In this document: one piece after another, positions 22,333 to 31,756 of the stretch
Layout: each line of letters starts with the position of its first letter
Numbering within the stretch: the first letter of the stretch is position 1
NCBI GenBank assembly: GCA_029834535.1
Contig: JAQMWT010000005.1
Span: 124,001-188,000, forward strand
Direction of reading: 5' to 3'
DNA length: 64,000 nucleotides
From: Chrysophaeum taylorii
Taxonomy: Eukaryota > Sar > Pelagophyceae > Pelagomonadales > Pelagomonadaceae
Position numbers and translations under genes: made by a program
The notes under the pieces: model-generated
Told to the model about the DNA's origin: nothing
Database searches by the model: none
The model's input: only the letters and a program-made list of their open reading frames with translations

Positions 22333-25208
22333 GGTCGTGCACGGTGCTCTCTGTGCCCTCCGTTCTTTTCCCACCCCACCAGGTATTTATTCTTTCAAAT
22401 CACATTTCCCCTTCGACCGCGACGAAATCGCTGTATTGTCGAAGAATACGAAAAAAAAAATGGTCGCGACGTCTATCGCAGCACGTGCTTTTGACGTGCT
22501 TCGCGCCTCCCTCCTTTGTGAGTGTTGTTGTGGAGCGGGCGCTCCTCCGAATATAAATGCAAATTCCCCGACATATGAAATCCACCCCTTCGACATTGGA
22601 AGAGGTGCCTGACTGACCAGTGTGGACAGAGAGAGGGAGGGAGGGAGGGGTACCCGCGGCGGATCACAAGCGTGAGGTACCTGTGATTTTTTTGTGAGCG
22701 TCTGTCCTATTAAGTCCTTGCGCCAATGTCGGCGACTATTAGAAACGCCGAAATAGTACCTAGCTTGCTGTCTCCCTTCTAGAACATGCGTATCGGGTGC
22801 GCAATGCTGGTACGTAGCCTCGCCCTGCGCCTTCGGGAAAATGATTCGTCGTCGTCACCCCTCCGTTGCCGGGCGTCGGTCCCTTCGGCGCACCGTTCCC
22901 CAGCTTATGCGGCGGTGCACTTCGTCCGCCAAAGAGTCTCAAAAGGACGCAGGCGATCCGGAATCCACACTAAGAATGAAAATTTTGAGCTCGGAGCTTG
23001 CCTATCGTGAACATATTACTCCTGTTTCCGCTTTTGCCTTCCACTTTGCTCCTACCTCTCTCTCTCTGCCGTCCGCTGTGGTCTTCTTTTCTTTTCTTTT
23101 CTTTTGCCAGTTGTGGACTTCCGATATCGTCTCCTTTCTGGTTCTTTTATGAGCCTGGGAGTTGATCGCCGAAGTAAACATGCCGTTGTTATTGTTGTCG
23201 CTGCCGCGCGCTGTTGATTTGCCACCTCGCTAGCAAAGTCTGCGAGCCCTAATCTCGAACGGATGCGGTGGAGGACGGTGCCTTCTGAACGCGCGCCTTG
23301 CGAGGGCATACGTCCTCCCGGTGTAGTTCACCTCCCGGGAGGGTCGGTCGGAAGCCGGAACGTTCGCAGTGGGAACGGGAAACGCAGAAGAAAAAGTTAA
23401 CGACGAGATGGTCGTCAGTCAAATCGCGGTCTTCGTGTGTCGCATGGCTACAGGCGCCAGCTCTCTCCTCTTACCCTCCCTTCAGCGTCCCTCGTCTGCG
23501 CGCCGTATGATTCTGATCCTGCGCGCTACGACGTTCGGATCAGCCTACACCCCATGCACTCGGCTGGCCTATAGTTAGTAAGATGTTAACAAAGTCTTGG
23601 GCTTGGAGAGTGCGATTGCGGTGCGGATGGGGGGCGCCTGCGAGTCCCTGCGTCAAGGTCGACATCGCCATTTCTGCCTTCTTCTTTCTCTCCCCTTTCT
23701 TCAAGTCAACAGTCATGGCTTCGGTTTCATGATTGCCATATTGCAAACGAACATACAGGCATTGCCAAGTTATTACAAACGAACAAACAGGCATTTCCCT
23801 ACTACTAACCAATAATGCACACCGACAACACCTCATCTGAAACAAACAACCAAGTGTAACTGGTGCGACTGCCCCCGCCCTACCTAATAACTAGAGGGCA
23901 GCCTAATGCATGGGGCGTTGGCTAATCCCAGCTCCGTAGAGCTCTGTGGCGCTTGGGATCAGAGTCGCTGGGCGATGAGACGGAGGGTTATCGAGGGCGA
24001 GTTGAATGCCCCCGTCCTCAGGCCAACACAGCTTGGATTTGGAACGGGACAAAGGAAAATATAGGGGACCTTCACTGCCAGTGTGCGATGTCAACCCCGA
24101 TCGCACAATGGCGATGATGACCGACGTTCGCCGTTCGCAATCCTCACTCGTCACCACCGTCGAACGATGCAGCCCCAGACGAGTAATAGCTTTGCCCATA
24201 GCAGCGACCCATTCATTACCCATTGATCGCAATGGCGGCTGCGACACTCCAACATAAAGGAGGAGCAGAATCCTGAGAGAATTGGATCGACTAAACCACG
24301 GCCAACAAACTGCGCCATGAAACGATTGGTCTCGCGGTTTGGAATTTAGACACCATCTATTAGAGTTTTGACAATGAACGAACCGAGTTCATACGATCAC
24401 CATCAGCATGCCGTGGAGCCGTTGCAACCTTCCTTCCTGTTAGTGGGCAAAAAGCTTTTCGAGACCTGGCATCAATCGAAAGCCAGAAGACGCTAGTCTC
24501 ATTACGGTCGATCCGATGAGTTTCATGTAGGAACAAGATGCGACGAATGGCAGCAAAACCGTTACCTCGCATCATATCGCCGACCGACGTGCAAAAAGGA
24601 TGACCCACGAGAATTCGACGCAGGCAAACCCCGCCTCCGACGGGAATGCAAATACTCTAATGGCCGCAGATTCACTTCAAAGCGCATGAATATATGTAAG
24701 GGCGATTGATTGTTTGTGGAGTGTTTGTCACCGACTTGCTTCCGCGCAAAACCGGCATCTTCATCGATTCCTTCTATGCCCAAATTCCCCAACAGACACC
24801 AACTTCCTCGGCAAACGCGCTCTTCGACAAATTCGAAGTCGAGGGCGACTTCATCTCAAGTGTGGCGGTAATCACACTCCCCTCTTTTAAAATCTCTCGA
24901 TCCCAGCCAGTGCAACTAACTATAGCACGAAGCGTGGTGGTCTACAAAAGTCGAACACGGAATATTGCAGCCAAAGACTGTGCTTCGTCTTGGTCCCCGG
25001 GTCATTCAGGAAGGTACCGAGGCGATAGGCGCGCGCATCACGTCTCGGGTGTTGATGCTAGCGGGAGCGCTAAAATTGTTGGTACGGAATTTATTTATTA
25101 ATTTATTTTTGCCGCTTCAAGTACTAGTTCGAGTTCCGTTGAATAAAACGGACAAAAAGCGCGCGATAATTACTTTTCTTCTTGGGCGTTGTTGTCGTCG
25201 TCGTCGAG
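22333..25208. other. Long intergenic region without a recognisable gene
   Basis: About 2.9 kb, less GC-rich than its surroundings. ORFs are short and overlapping on both strands. It carries one copy of a dispersed repeat (23899-23992), a short inverted repeat CCTCCCGG..CCGGGAGG near 23311-23343 and TTTTC runs near 23085-23105. An ORF at 24706-25101 has no family signal. Confidence 0.5.
23899..23992 (+). repeat. Dispersed repeat, copy 1 (partner 28929-29006)
   Basis: Shares with 28929-29006, in order, a GCCTArTGC start, GGCTAAT, CAGC, GTGGCGC, TGGGATCAGAGTC and GGGCGA..AGACG, with an ~11-bp gap. Probably a remnant of a mobile or duplicated sequence; no termini identified. Confidence 0.55.
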
Positions 25209-25906
25209 ATGGAGCCGAAGGAAGATGCCCCCGAGGAGAAGCCGGAACGAGAGAAGGTGCGCGTAGACTTTGGCTCGTGTGGTCGTAACGTGGCTTAGGT
25301 GACGATGCCCGACAAGCCGAGTTGTTTCTACGTCACAGTCAACGGGCAGGTCGAGTCGGGCGAGGTATGTCCGATCTTGACCGCTTGACTCTTTCCCAGT
25401 TCGCCGTGGACGACCTGTACGTGCGGTACTGCTTCTCGTTTGGATCCGACTGGAGTGTCGTCGACGGCGTCGAGACGGGCCTGACGCAAGTCGCTCGAAA
25501 GGCGCCAGGCCCCGACAAGAGCGTCGTGTGGAATTATCCGATAGACATCTCCTTCAAGAGCATCAACGCGTTTGGGTGGCCGCGCCTCTGCGTCAGCGTC
25601 TACGGCCTCGACGCTTTCGGCCGCGACGTGATCCGTGGCTACGCTTCGATCCTGATCCCCTGTAGCAACGGCGAATACCAAAGAACTGCCCAAGTCTACG
25701 TCCCCGTCCCCAGCTCGCTCTGGCAACGCCTCATGTGCTGGGTCCAGGGGACCTATCCCGAATTCTACGACCCCACGTTCGTCGCCAAAAGCGAAAACCG
25801 CGAAGTTGCGCGCGTCGCGCCCACCGGCTTCGTCAAAGTCAAGTTTTCCATCGAAACCAAGTTCATGGCCGAAATGGGCTACCGCCAACTGGACGCCGCT
25901 TCTTAA
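25209..25906 (+). CDS. B9D1: B9 domain-containing protein 1 (ciliary transition zone)
   Basis: Component of the tectonic/MKS complex that gates protein entry at the base of the cilium. Three exons: 25209-25256, 25299-25364 and 25400-25906. Introns are only 42 and 35 nt (GTGCGC..CTTAG and GTATGT..CCCAG), all phase 0, giving 206 residues, close to the length of animal B9D1. It starts MEPKEDAPEEKPEREK, then FYVTVNGQVESGE joins FAVDDLYVRYCFSFGSDW. The B9 core follows with VVWNYPIDISFKS, FGWPRLCVSVYGLDAFG and RGYASILIP, and later FVKVKFSIETKFM. Orthology is clear and implies a flagellate stage. It converges with the next gene, stop codons 10 nt apart. Confidence 0.93.
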
Positions 25907-25916
25907 TAATGTATTT

Positions 25917-26810
25917 TCATGGCGGGACGCCCACCGGCGGGATGGGGAGGGCAGCGCGCGAGTAGAGGGCGAACGTGTTCCAGAGCGCGTGCATCGCGAT
26001 CGGAACGAGCACGTTGCCCGTCTGCGCGTAGAGATGGCCCCAGTACGACCCGAGCACGCCGAGGCCGACCGATTTCGGCTCGAGACCGTGCCACAAACCA
26101 AACAAAACACCCGATGCCAGTATCGAAGTCGCGTAGGGGAGCCCCGCGCGCTTCGACGCCTCGAGGAACCACAACCTGAATACGACCTCCTCGCACGCCG
26201 GGACGACAAGCTGAACGTATGGATCGAAGATCACCCCCGGCACTCTGAGTCCGTCGAGCGACTCGGAGAGGGCCAGTGGGATGACGACGGCCTGAAACGC
26301 CGGGATGGAAGCTCCGAGAGCTACGAGGGGCCACGCCGTCCTCCCGACCCGCGAGACGGGAATCGCCTGCGTCCACTGGAACCGTGACCACACATCTTCG
26401 AGCGAGAGACCGCGTCGCAGCGGAACAATCGGGGACCCTGCGTTGGCTTGGGCGGCAACGAACGCCGTCGCTCCCAGGACCCGCGAAAAGGTAGTGACTC
26501 CGCCCGCGAGAACGACGGCGTTCAAATGACAGGCCACGAACACCGCTGCGCCCGTCAAGATGTCGCGCGCGTCCCACTCCTCCTCGCTCTCCTCAGCCCA
26601 TTCGAACTCCCACGCTGTGTCTCTGCTCCCAAAATCCAAAGGGAGGGTCTTCTCCGTCAAACGTCGCACCACCTCCTCCTCCGAACCCGATTCTTCTTCG
26701 CCTTTGGTGGCGGCGACGACTCGAACGCGTTGTGCTCCGAGCCCCTGGATGCTCCACCCAAGGGCGCGCCACTGCCTCGCGACGCAAACCATCATCACGA
26801 TACCGCGCAT
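25917..26810 (-). CDS. CPBP (Abi/CAAX-like) intramembrane metalloprotease
   Basis: Multi-pass membrane protein, 297 residues from ATG 26810, single exon. The catalytic signatures of the CPBP family are intact: EEVVFR (Glu207, Glu208, Arg212), FGLWHG (His241) and HALWNTF (His274, Asn278) in the last three hydrophobic helices. The first ~80 residues are hydrophilic, with an Arg-rich start then an acidic stretch, consistent with an organelle (plastid) leader, though this is not provable here. Relatives process prenylated proteins or act in plastid membranes. The protein ends right after the last helix (PIPPVGVPP). Confidence 0.8.
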   Translation of the reverse strand: MRGIVMMVCVARQWRALGWSIQGLGAQRVRVVAATKGEEESGSEEEVVRRLTEKTLPLDFGSRDTAWEFEWAEESEEEWDARDILTGAAVFVACHLNAVVLAGGVTTFSRVLGATAFVAAQANAGSPIVPLRRGLSLEDVWSRFQWTQAIPVSRVGRTAWPLVALGASIPAFQAVVIPLALSESLDGLRVPGVIFDPYVQLVVPACEEVVFRLWFLEASKRAGLPYATSILASGVLFGLWHGLEPKSVGLGVLGSYWGHLYAQTGNVLVPIAMHALWNTFALYSRAALPIPPVGVPP

Positions 26811-27235
26811 CCTTTTTGTTTCCGCCCGCCGAAAATATGACCCCGTCGCGAGGCCGAGGTCGAATCGGGCAAGCAGCCAGGAAATCTTTGTTCATTTTTC
26901 GCAGCATCCGAGTACGTCGTGTCGACGAAACCCGACGTATGCGTGAGAGATGCGATAGCGAAAGGATGCTGCAGCTGCCGGGCCGAGCGCCCCTACGCGA
27001 GCAGCACGAGCCGACGAACGTCTCGAGCAGTAGCGGAAGTTGGGCGCCGTCGCGCATGTGTCAGCCAGTAACGTCGAAAGCGTGCAACGATGGTCTCTAC
27101 GCGGTTCTAAGTGGCTGGCCAACGCCCTCGCCATTTTTTCCCGACCATTTGGCCCGTTACGGCCCAGTGCCCGACGTCGCTACTTTGTATGATTTTTTGG
27201 CGGTGAGCCGTCCGTCACAACACCAGGTTGCCAGA

Positions 27236-27413
27236 TCCCGTCGGGGTTGGCTTATGGAACGACTCGCGATATATTCATTTCGACACTCACTCGAATATTA
27301 TACAAGCAACTACTTTGATTGCCATCCCGTCGGGATTGGCTTATGGAACGACTCGCGATATATTCATTCTAACACGCACTCGAATATTATACAAGCAACT
27401 ACTTTGATTGGGC
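27236..27413 (+). repeat. 89-bp direct tandem duplication
   Basis: Copies at 27236-27324 and 27325-27413 share TCCCGTCGGG, GGCTTATGGAACGACTCGCG and ATATTCATT, then ACTCGAATATTATACAAGC and AACTACTTTGATT, with only a few substitutions. A recent local duplication of an AT-richer stretch; not coding as far as I can see. Confidence 0.9.
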
Positions 27414-28928
27414 CTGGCTACAACGGGCTTTCCAGAGTCTTTCGGGGCCTCACGTCCACAGCACGTGCCGCGCTCAACACACAAGACGTGGCTTCATGCT
27501 GCAATGGTTAGGTCGCATCCATCAACCCGTGCATCGACGAGGCAGCAGTCGCACAGCGAACGTGCAGCAATTCCAGAACCGCACCTGCGAACGAGGTCGT
27601 GATGCGTCGTCGTGATGCGATGGTCGACAAGCAGGGGCGCTGGATTCTCACAAAGGGCAGAGCGGCTTGGGTCGAAACCAAGCTGATCGAAGTGGGTCGT
27701 CAAGCGGGCTGGCCTTCTCCTGATCCTTGTTCTCTCTGTCTAGGTGGACGCTCCCGTCGTCATACCCGACGATGAAACCTGTTGCGTAGTGTTGCGATGT
27801 GCGCAGCGAACAACAACTCACCAACGGTATCAAGGAATGTCATGTGCGCTCCTTGAGTTGCCATTAGCTCGAGCGTACGGGATGACTCTGTCATTTCTGG
27901 CGGACACGACCCTGTGCATTAAAAAGTAATCTTTACCTCGACAGTTTTTCTAGGGCAAATTGCAACACTATTTTTTCTTCTTGCGTTCTTCATCTCTCTC
28001 TTTGATTATGGTCCATGATGACGTGGAATGCAAGAATCTAGACGTGGCGAAGAGGAAAGAGACACTTACTTACCCGTGCCGGCAGACATTCTCGGGGTTC
28101 AGGATTACTGACGTGGAATGCACGTGTGCGGACGTCTCAACGGACAGGCCAGAGCCTCACATGCAGCCGGGTTTGCCTGCCCTACAAAGTTTACTACGAC
28201 TACTACAGCGGGGGGGTAAGCAACGGAACTACAGTAAGCAATAATAAGTCTGATGGGCATCTCTGTGACAGCGCGCCCGACAGCCCGTGCGCCCTGGGAT
28301 CGGAGCAGCTTAAGCATCGTCGCGAGCCTCCAGGCCAAGGAAGGGCATCTCGCTGTCGGGACCGTATCGTAGTATCGCGCCCGCGAAAGACGCCACCCAT
28401 TGCGACACCTGACGATGATTACTAAAGATCCCACTTCTTCTTGCGAGGAAGCTGCCTACTTCGCATCGCCCGCTGCTCATCAACGGCACCAATGCTTCGA
28501 GATTCGCCCCGAACCTCTAAGGTCCAGGTGCGGTGCCGATGCAGCTTGTCTCCAGGCTTGATTGACTCGGTCGGGTATTCTGGGCTCCGCAAAGCCAGTT
28601 CGCGTCAGTTCAGTCCAACCTAGACCGGCGCGCCACCCCAAGCATAATTTCGGACGGAATGCGCCGCGGCCAAAGAGTGAGGGGGCGGGTCAACTTTTCA
28701 GAATGGGCGCCGTCTCATGGCTTCGGTCAAAGCGGCACACCTCACCACTGCACACCTGGCTTGGGAGCACCGCAACATAACTTCATGGAATCCTGGCAGG
28801 AAAAAAAAAAATCTACGATTTCCACCCGAACCGCTTGTAATTCTCGTCGACGGGGCTCATGTTTGCCATCCGAGCTGAGATCCCGTCGCGGGCGTGTGCG
28901 TGGTATCCAACGAGCTAGCAAACTAACC

Positions 28929-29006
28929 AGCCTAGTGCTTAGGGTGTAGGCTAATTTCAGCACGGTGGCGCGTGGGATCAGAGTCAACGGGCGAGCAGAC
29001 GAGGGG
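28929..29006 (+). repeat. Dispersed repeat, copy 2 (partner 23899-23992)
   Basis: See the partner copy. The two lie about 5 kb apart in the same orientation, in gene-poor stretches. Confidence 0.55.
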
Positions 29007-29726
29007 CAACGAAAGGAGAGTCGGCGGAGAGTGCTCATCAGGCTTGTCGCCATGAGACGCGGAGACCGCGGCGTAACCAAAAAACAACTCGTCGTCAACT
29101 TCCTTCTTTGGCGCCCCACGGCCATACCCCGTCCCGCTGCGAACGTTCCGGCTGTCAACCGGCCTGTTCGGGAGGTGCCAAACTTAGCCGGAAGGACCGA
29201 TGCCCTCGCATGGCGCGGGTTCAGAAGGCACCGTGCTCCATCGCGACCATAACGGTGCACGATCAGGGTGATGGGTGTAGGTTAAAAAATGCAACCCAGA
29301 AGACTTGTAAGCCATGGATCTGAATTCGCCGACGCGCGCTCCCTAGGAGGCTGCGGAAAGGTGCGGTAGGGTCTCGTATGCAGCTGGACGTAGGACGTAG
29401 GAGCACGTCGGTATAACACCACAAAACAATCATCAACAGACCCTAGTTCCGGCGCAAAAGGACAACGCACAATAGTCGGTCTTGCCGACGGCCCTCGGGG
29501 CCATAACACGATCAAGCGCCAGTACCCGCTCCATTGAGAGTTAAAAACCTCGATTCGTCATCCGTCCCCCCTCTCTGGGGCAGTTAGAAGCTATGCTCAG
29601 GGGAAATGGCCGTGGCATACGACTGGATTCGGCTCTCGTATATATTGCGCTTTCTCCTCATTATGCGACCATCCGTTTCCATAACAACACAATACACGCA
29701 TGTTCTCAACCGCTTTACTTTGACTA

Positions 29727-30272
29727 TCAGCGTCGCGCTCTCCGCGGTGCTTCGGAGTCTCGATTGACGTTGGGCGCGGGCTCACTTTGCCAGCGGTAAA
29801 CCCAAGCAGATATATCCTCGAGAGCATCTTTTGATTCCTCGAGGCAGCCGTCCGGTCGCTCGAGCTTTTTGACCCCGAGCGCAGCGAGACGTTTCACCCT
29901 CAAAGCGCGCGCGATTGGTTCACGAGAAGCGGTAGGGAGGAGCTGCGCTTAGCGCGTCACTGAGGCAACAAAGCGTCTCACCACAAAAGGTTTTCGCGCA
30001 CGCGCGATCATACTGAACACGTGATCGAGGACGTGCGGAGCGTTTTCGTCTTCGCACAGGACGACGAGACGCAATGAATCCTTTTCCAGTGCTCTCGTGA
30101 CCGCGTTGATGCCAACAACAGTGAATTCGCGCACAAGTGGCACAAGTTTCGCAAACGCTCTACCTGCCTCCTCCGAGGCGACCGTCCAACCTCCTTCTCT
30201 ACGTTTCTTCCTCGACTCGGACGCAATAATTGAGGCGGCACCGCGCTTCTTTTCGCCCACTTTGGCTGGCAT
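29727..30272 (-). CDS. L7Ae-fold protein, RPP38/POP3-like (RNase P/MRP)
   Basis: Two exons: 30272-29982 and 29942-29727, joined across a 39-nt intron (GTGAGA..GCGCAG), phase 0, 168 residues. The L7Ae-type core reads VVGINAVTRALEKD then LRLVVLCEDENAPHVLDHV, matching the GINxVTRALE pattern of RPP38, a protein subunit of nuclear RNase P and RNase MRP. Without the splice the frame stops at residue 107. With it the protein gains the expected final strand-helix region (ALRVKRLAALGVKKLERP) and an acidic-then-basic tail. A general L7Ae/L30e protein is the alternative. A basic N-terminal segment (ESRKKRREGG) fits nucleolar location. Confidence 0.7.
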
Positions 30273-30359
30273 TGTAAAGTAGCCGTGACGTCTTTAGATA
30301 CGAATTAGATACGAAACGGTCGCCCAGGCCTTCGCCGTCGAGGGTCCACCACCAAGGTC

Positions 30360-31073
30360 ATGACGCCGTCGAGCTACCCGTACACCACGAAGATGATTGC
30401 GAATTGTGGGCCTGTGCCGTACCTGTCGTCGCATCACGGCGCCAAGTACAACGCGCGATCTAAGCCAATCTACGCCGACGTGCAGGACTCGTGCCACGGC
30501 CACTACTCGTGCGGGCCAAAGCACTCCGAAGGCCTGCGATTGGCCAAACTTCCAGAATGGGAGACAGTCCAGATGGACCGCCATAGTCCACCAGTTCGAC
30601 CTCGAGATTCGTCGCCGCTGAGGCCGTGGGAGCGCGTTACATGGGTGCACGCCGCCATGGACTTGCGCAATCCTGGGAGACAAATGCAGAGTCCCCGTAT
30701 GGCATCGGGACTCAAAAAGAAAGACTGGGATCCCACCTTCTCTATCTCGAGCAGCAAGGGGAACGCAGAGCTTCCGAAAAATTGCCGATCCTATTTCGGG
30801 ATGCCGCGTGAGCTCGATTCTGACGGCGTCGTCATGTCCCCGGCTTCCTCCACCATCTGGCGAGCCGCGTCCGACAAGTCCAGCCGCGCCAAACTGGTCG
30901 ATCAAAGCGTATCGAGCTTCCAGCTGTACCAATCCGCGTGCTCGCGTCCCTCGACCGCAAACACTCTGGTGGTGCAGAGACCACCAAGTAACCCCATAGA
31001 CAAAAGAGCTGTCAAGCGACCTGCGACGGCGCCCGCGCTCACCAAAGAGCGAAGCCGATTTGTTAATACATAG
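30360..31073 (+). CDS. Hypothetical protein, unknown function
   Basis: Single open frame of 237 codons from ATG 30360. Hydrophilic, Ser/Pro/Arg-rich, no membrane segment. An N-terminal block rich in Cys and His (CHGHYSCGPKHSEG) is followed by an Arg/Trp block (RPWERVTWVHAAMDL) and a basic tail with SRPSTA and KRPATAPAL. Proline-threonine motifs of that kind occur in some flagellar or microtubule proteins, which is only a hint given B9D1 and GCP3 in this window. Upstream exons are possible. The coding status is supported by length and a regular composition. Confidence 0.45.
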   Translation: MTPSSYPYTTKMIANCGPVPYLSSHHGAKYNARSKPIYADVQDSCHGHYSCGPKHSEGLRLAKLPEWETVQMDRHSPPVRPRDSSPLRPWERVTWVHAAMDLRNPGRQMQSPRMASGLKKKDWDPTFSISSSKGNAELPKNCRSYFGMPRELDSDGVVMSPASSTIWRAASDKSSRAKLVDQSVSSFQLYQSACSRPSTANTLVVQRPPSNPIDKRAVKRPATAPALTKERSRFVNT

Positions 31074-31141
31074 GAGCAGGCTCGGACATGCTGACTCGAC
31101 GAACCCCACCCCGTGAACTCGGAGTCGTATGGTCCCATCAA

Positions 31142-31167
31142 TGCTGCTGCTGCTGCTGCTGCTGCTG
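31142..31167. repeat. TGC trinucleotide microsatellite
   Basis: Eight or more TGC units in the 220-bp spacer between the hypothetical gene and chorismate mutase. Confidence 0.95.
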
Positions 31168-31294
31168 ACCGTGCCCTGTCCCAACATATTACGGAGCCCA
31201 AAAAAAAGACCGTTACACTCGATACTTCCGTTGAGAATCCGTTAAGTAAAACAGTGTTGCTTCTGGTGGCCGTCACTTTTTGGTGCAAGCGACG

Positions 31295-31756
31295 ATGCGA
31301 CGATGGTGTGTGTTCGCGCACGCAAGCACTGCTTGGTTCTTCTTCTTTGTGAGCGCCGCTCACGGATTCGAACCCGGCTGTAACTGGCGAGCTCAGCGCT
31401 TTGGGCTCGACGCGCAAGCGACGTCGACGTGGCACACGGCGCCGGCTACCGAAGAGCAGGAATCTTCCGACGCGACGCTTGACTCCCTTCGTCGTAGCAT
31501 CGACAATTTTGATGCGGCTATTATTCACCTCTTGGCTGAACGGTTCAAGACGACAATGGCTGTCGGCGAATACAAAGCCAAGGCGGGCCTTCCGGCATCG
31601 GATCCATGCCGCGAGGAGCGCCAGGTGCAAAGGCTACGGGAGCTCGCACAGGAAGCCGGTCTCGACCCGGAGTTTTCCGAGAAGTTTCTGCGCTTTGTGA
31701 TCGACGAGGTCATCAACCATCACCGCAGGATAGCGGAAAAGGATTCGGCCACCTAA
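31295..31756 (+). CDS. Chorismate mutase, AroQ type, bacterial-like, with targeting leader
   Basis: Converts chorismate to prephenate for Phe/Tyr synthesis. ATG 31295 opens a leader MRRWCVFAHASTAWFFFF then VSAAHG-FEPG: a hydrophobic signal-like core followed by a Phe at the probable cleavage point, as in plastid preproteins of algae with secondary plastids. The mature part is an AroQ helical domain (about residues 65-150): LDSLRRSIDNFDAAIIHLLA, ERFKTTMAVGEYKAKAGLP, EFSEKFLRFVIDEVINHH. It lacks the long extra regions of plant and yeast enzymes and instead resembles stand-alone proteobacterial forms. 153 residues, single exon. Function firm; plastid targeting and bacterial origin inferred. Confidence 0.85.
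   Translation: MRRWCVFAHASTAWFFFFVSAAHGFEPGCNWRAQRFGLDAQATSTWHTAPATEEQESSDATLDSLRRSIDNFDAAIIHLLAERFKTTMAVGEYKAKAGLPASDPCREERQVQRLRELAQEAGLDPEFSEKFLRFVIDEVINHHRRIAEKDSAT

Larger units (their letters stand above)
26811..29726. other. Long intergenic region with local duplications
   Basis: About 2.9 kb with no recognised gene. Holds the 89-bp tandem duplication and the second copy of the dispersed repeat, both listed separately. ORFs up to 260 codons (26732-27511) span the duplication and lack family signal. Confidence 0.5.

Noticed and set aside
31365-31395. tRNA-like T-loop (GATTCGAACCCGGC)
   Set aside because: It lies in the chorismate mutase leader coding region and lacks acceptor, D and anticodon stems.
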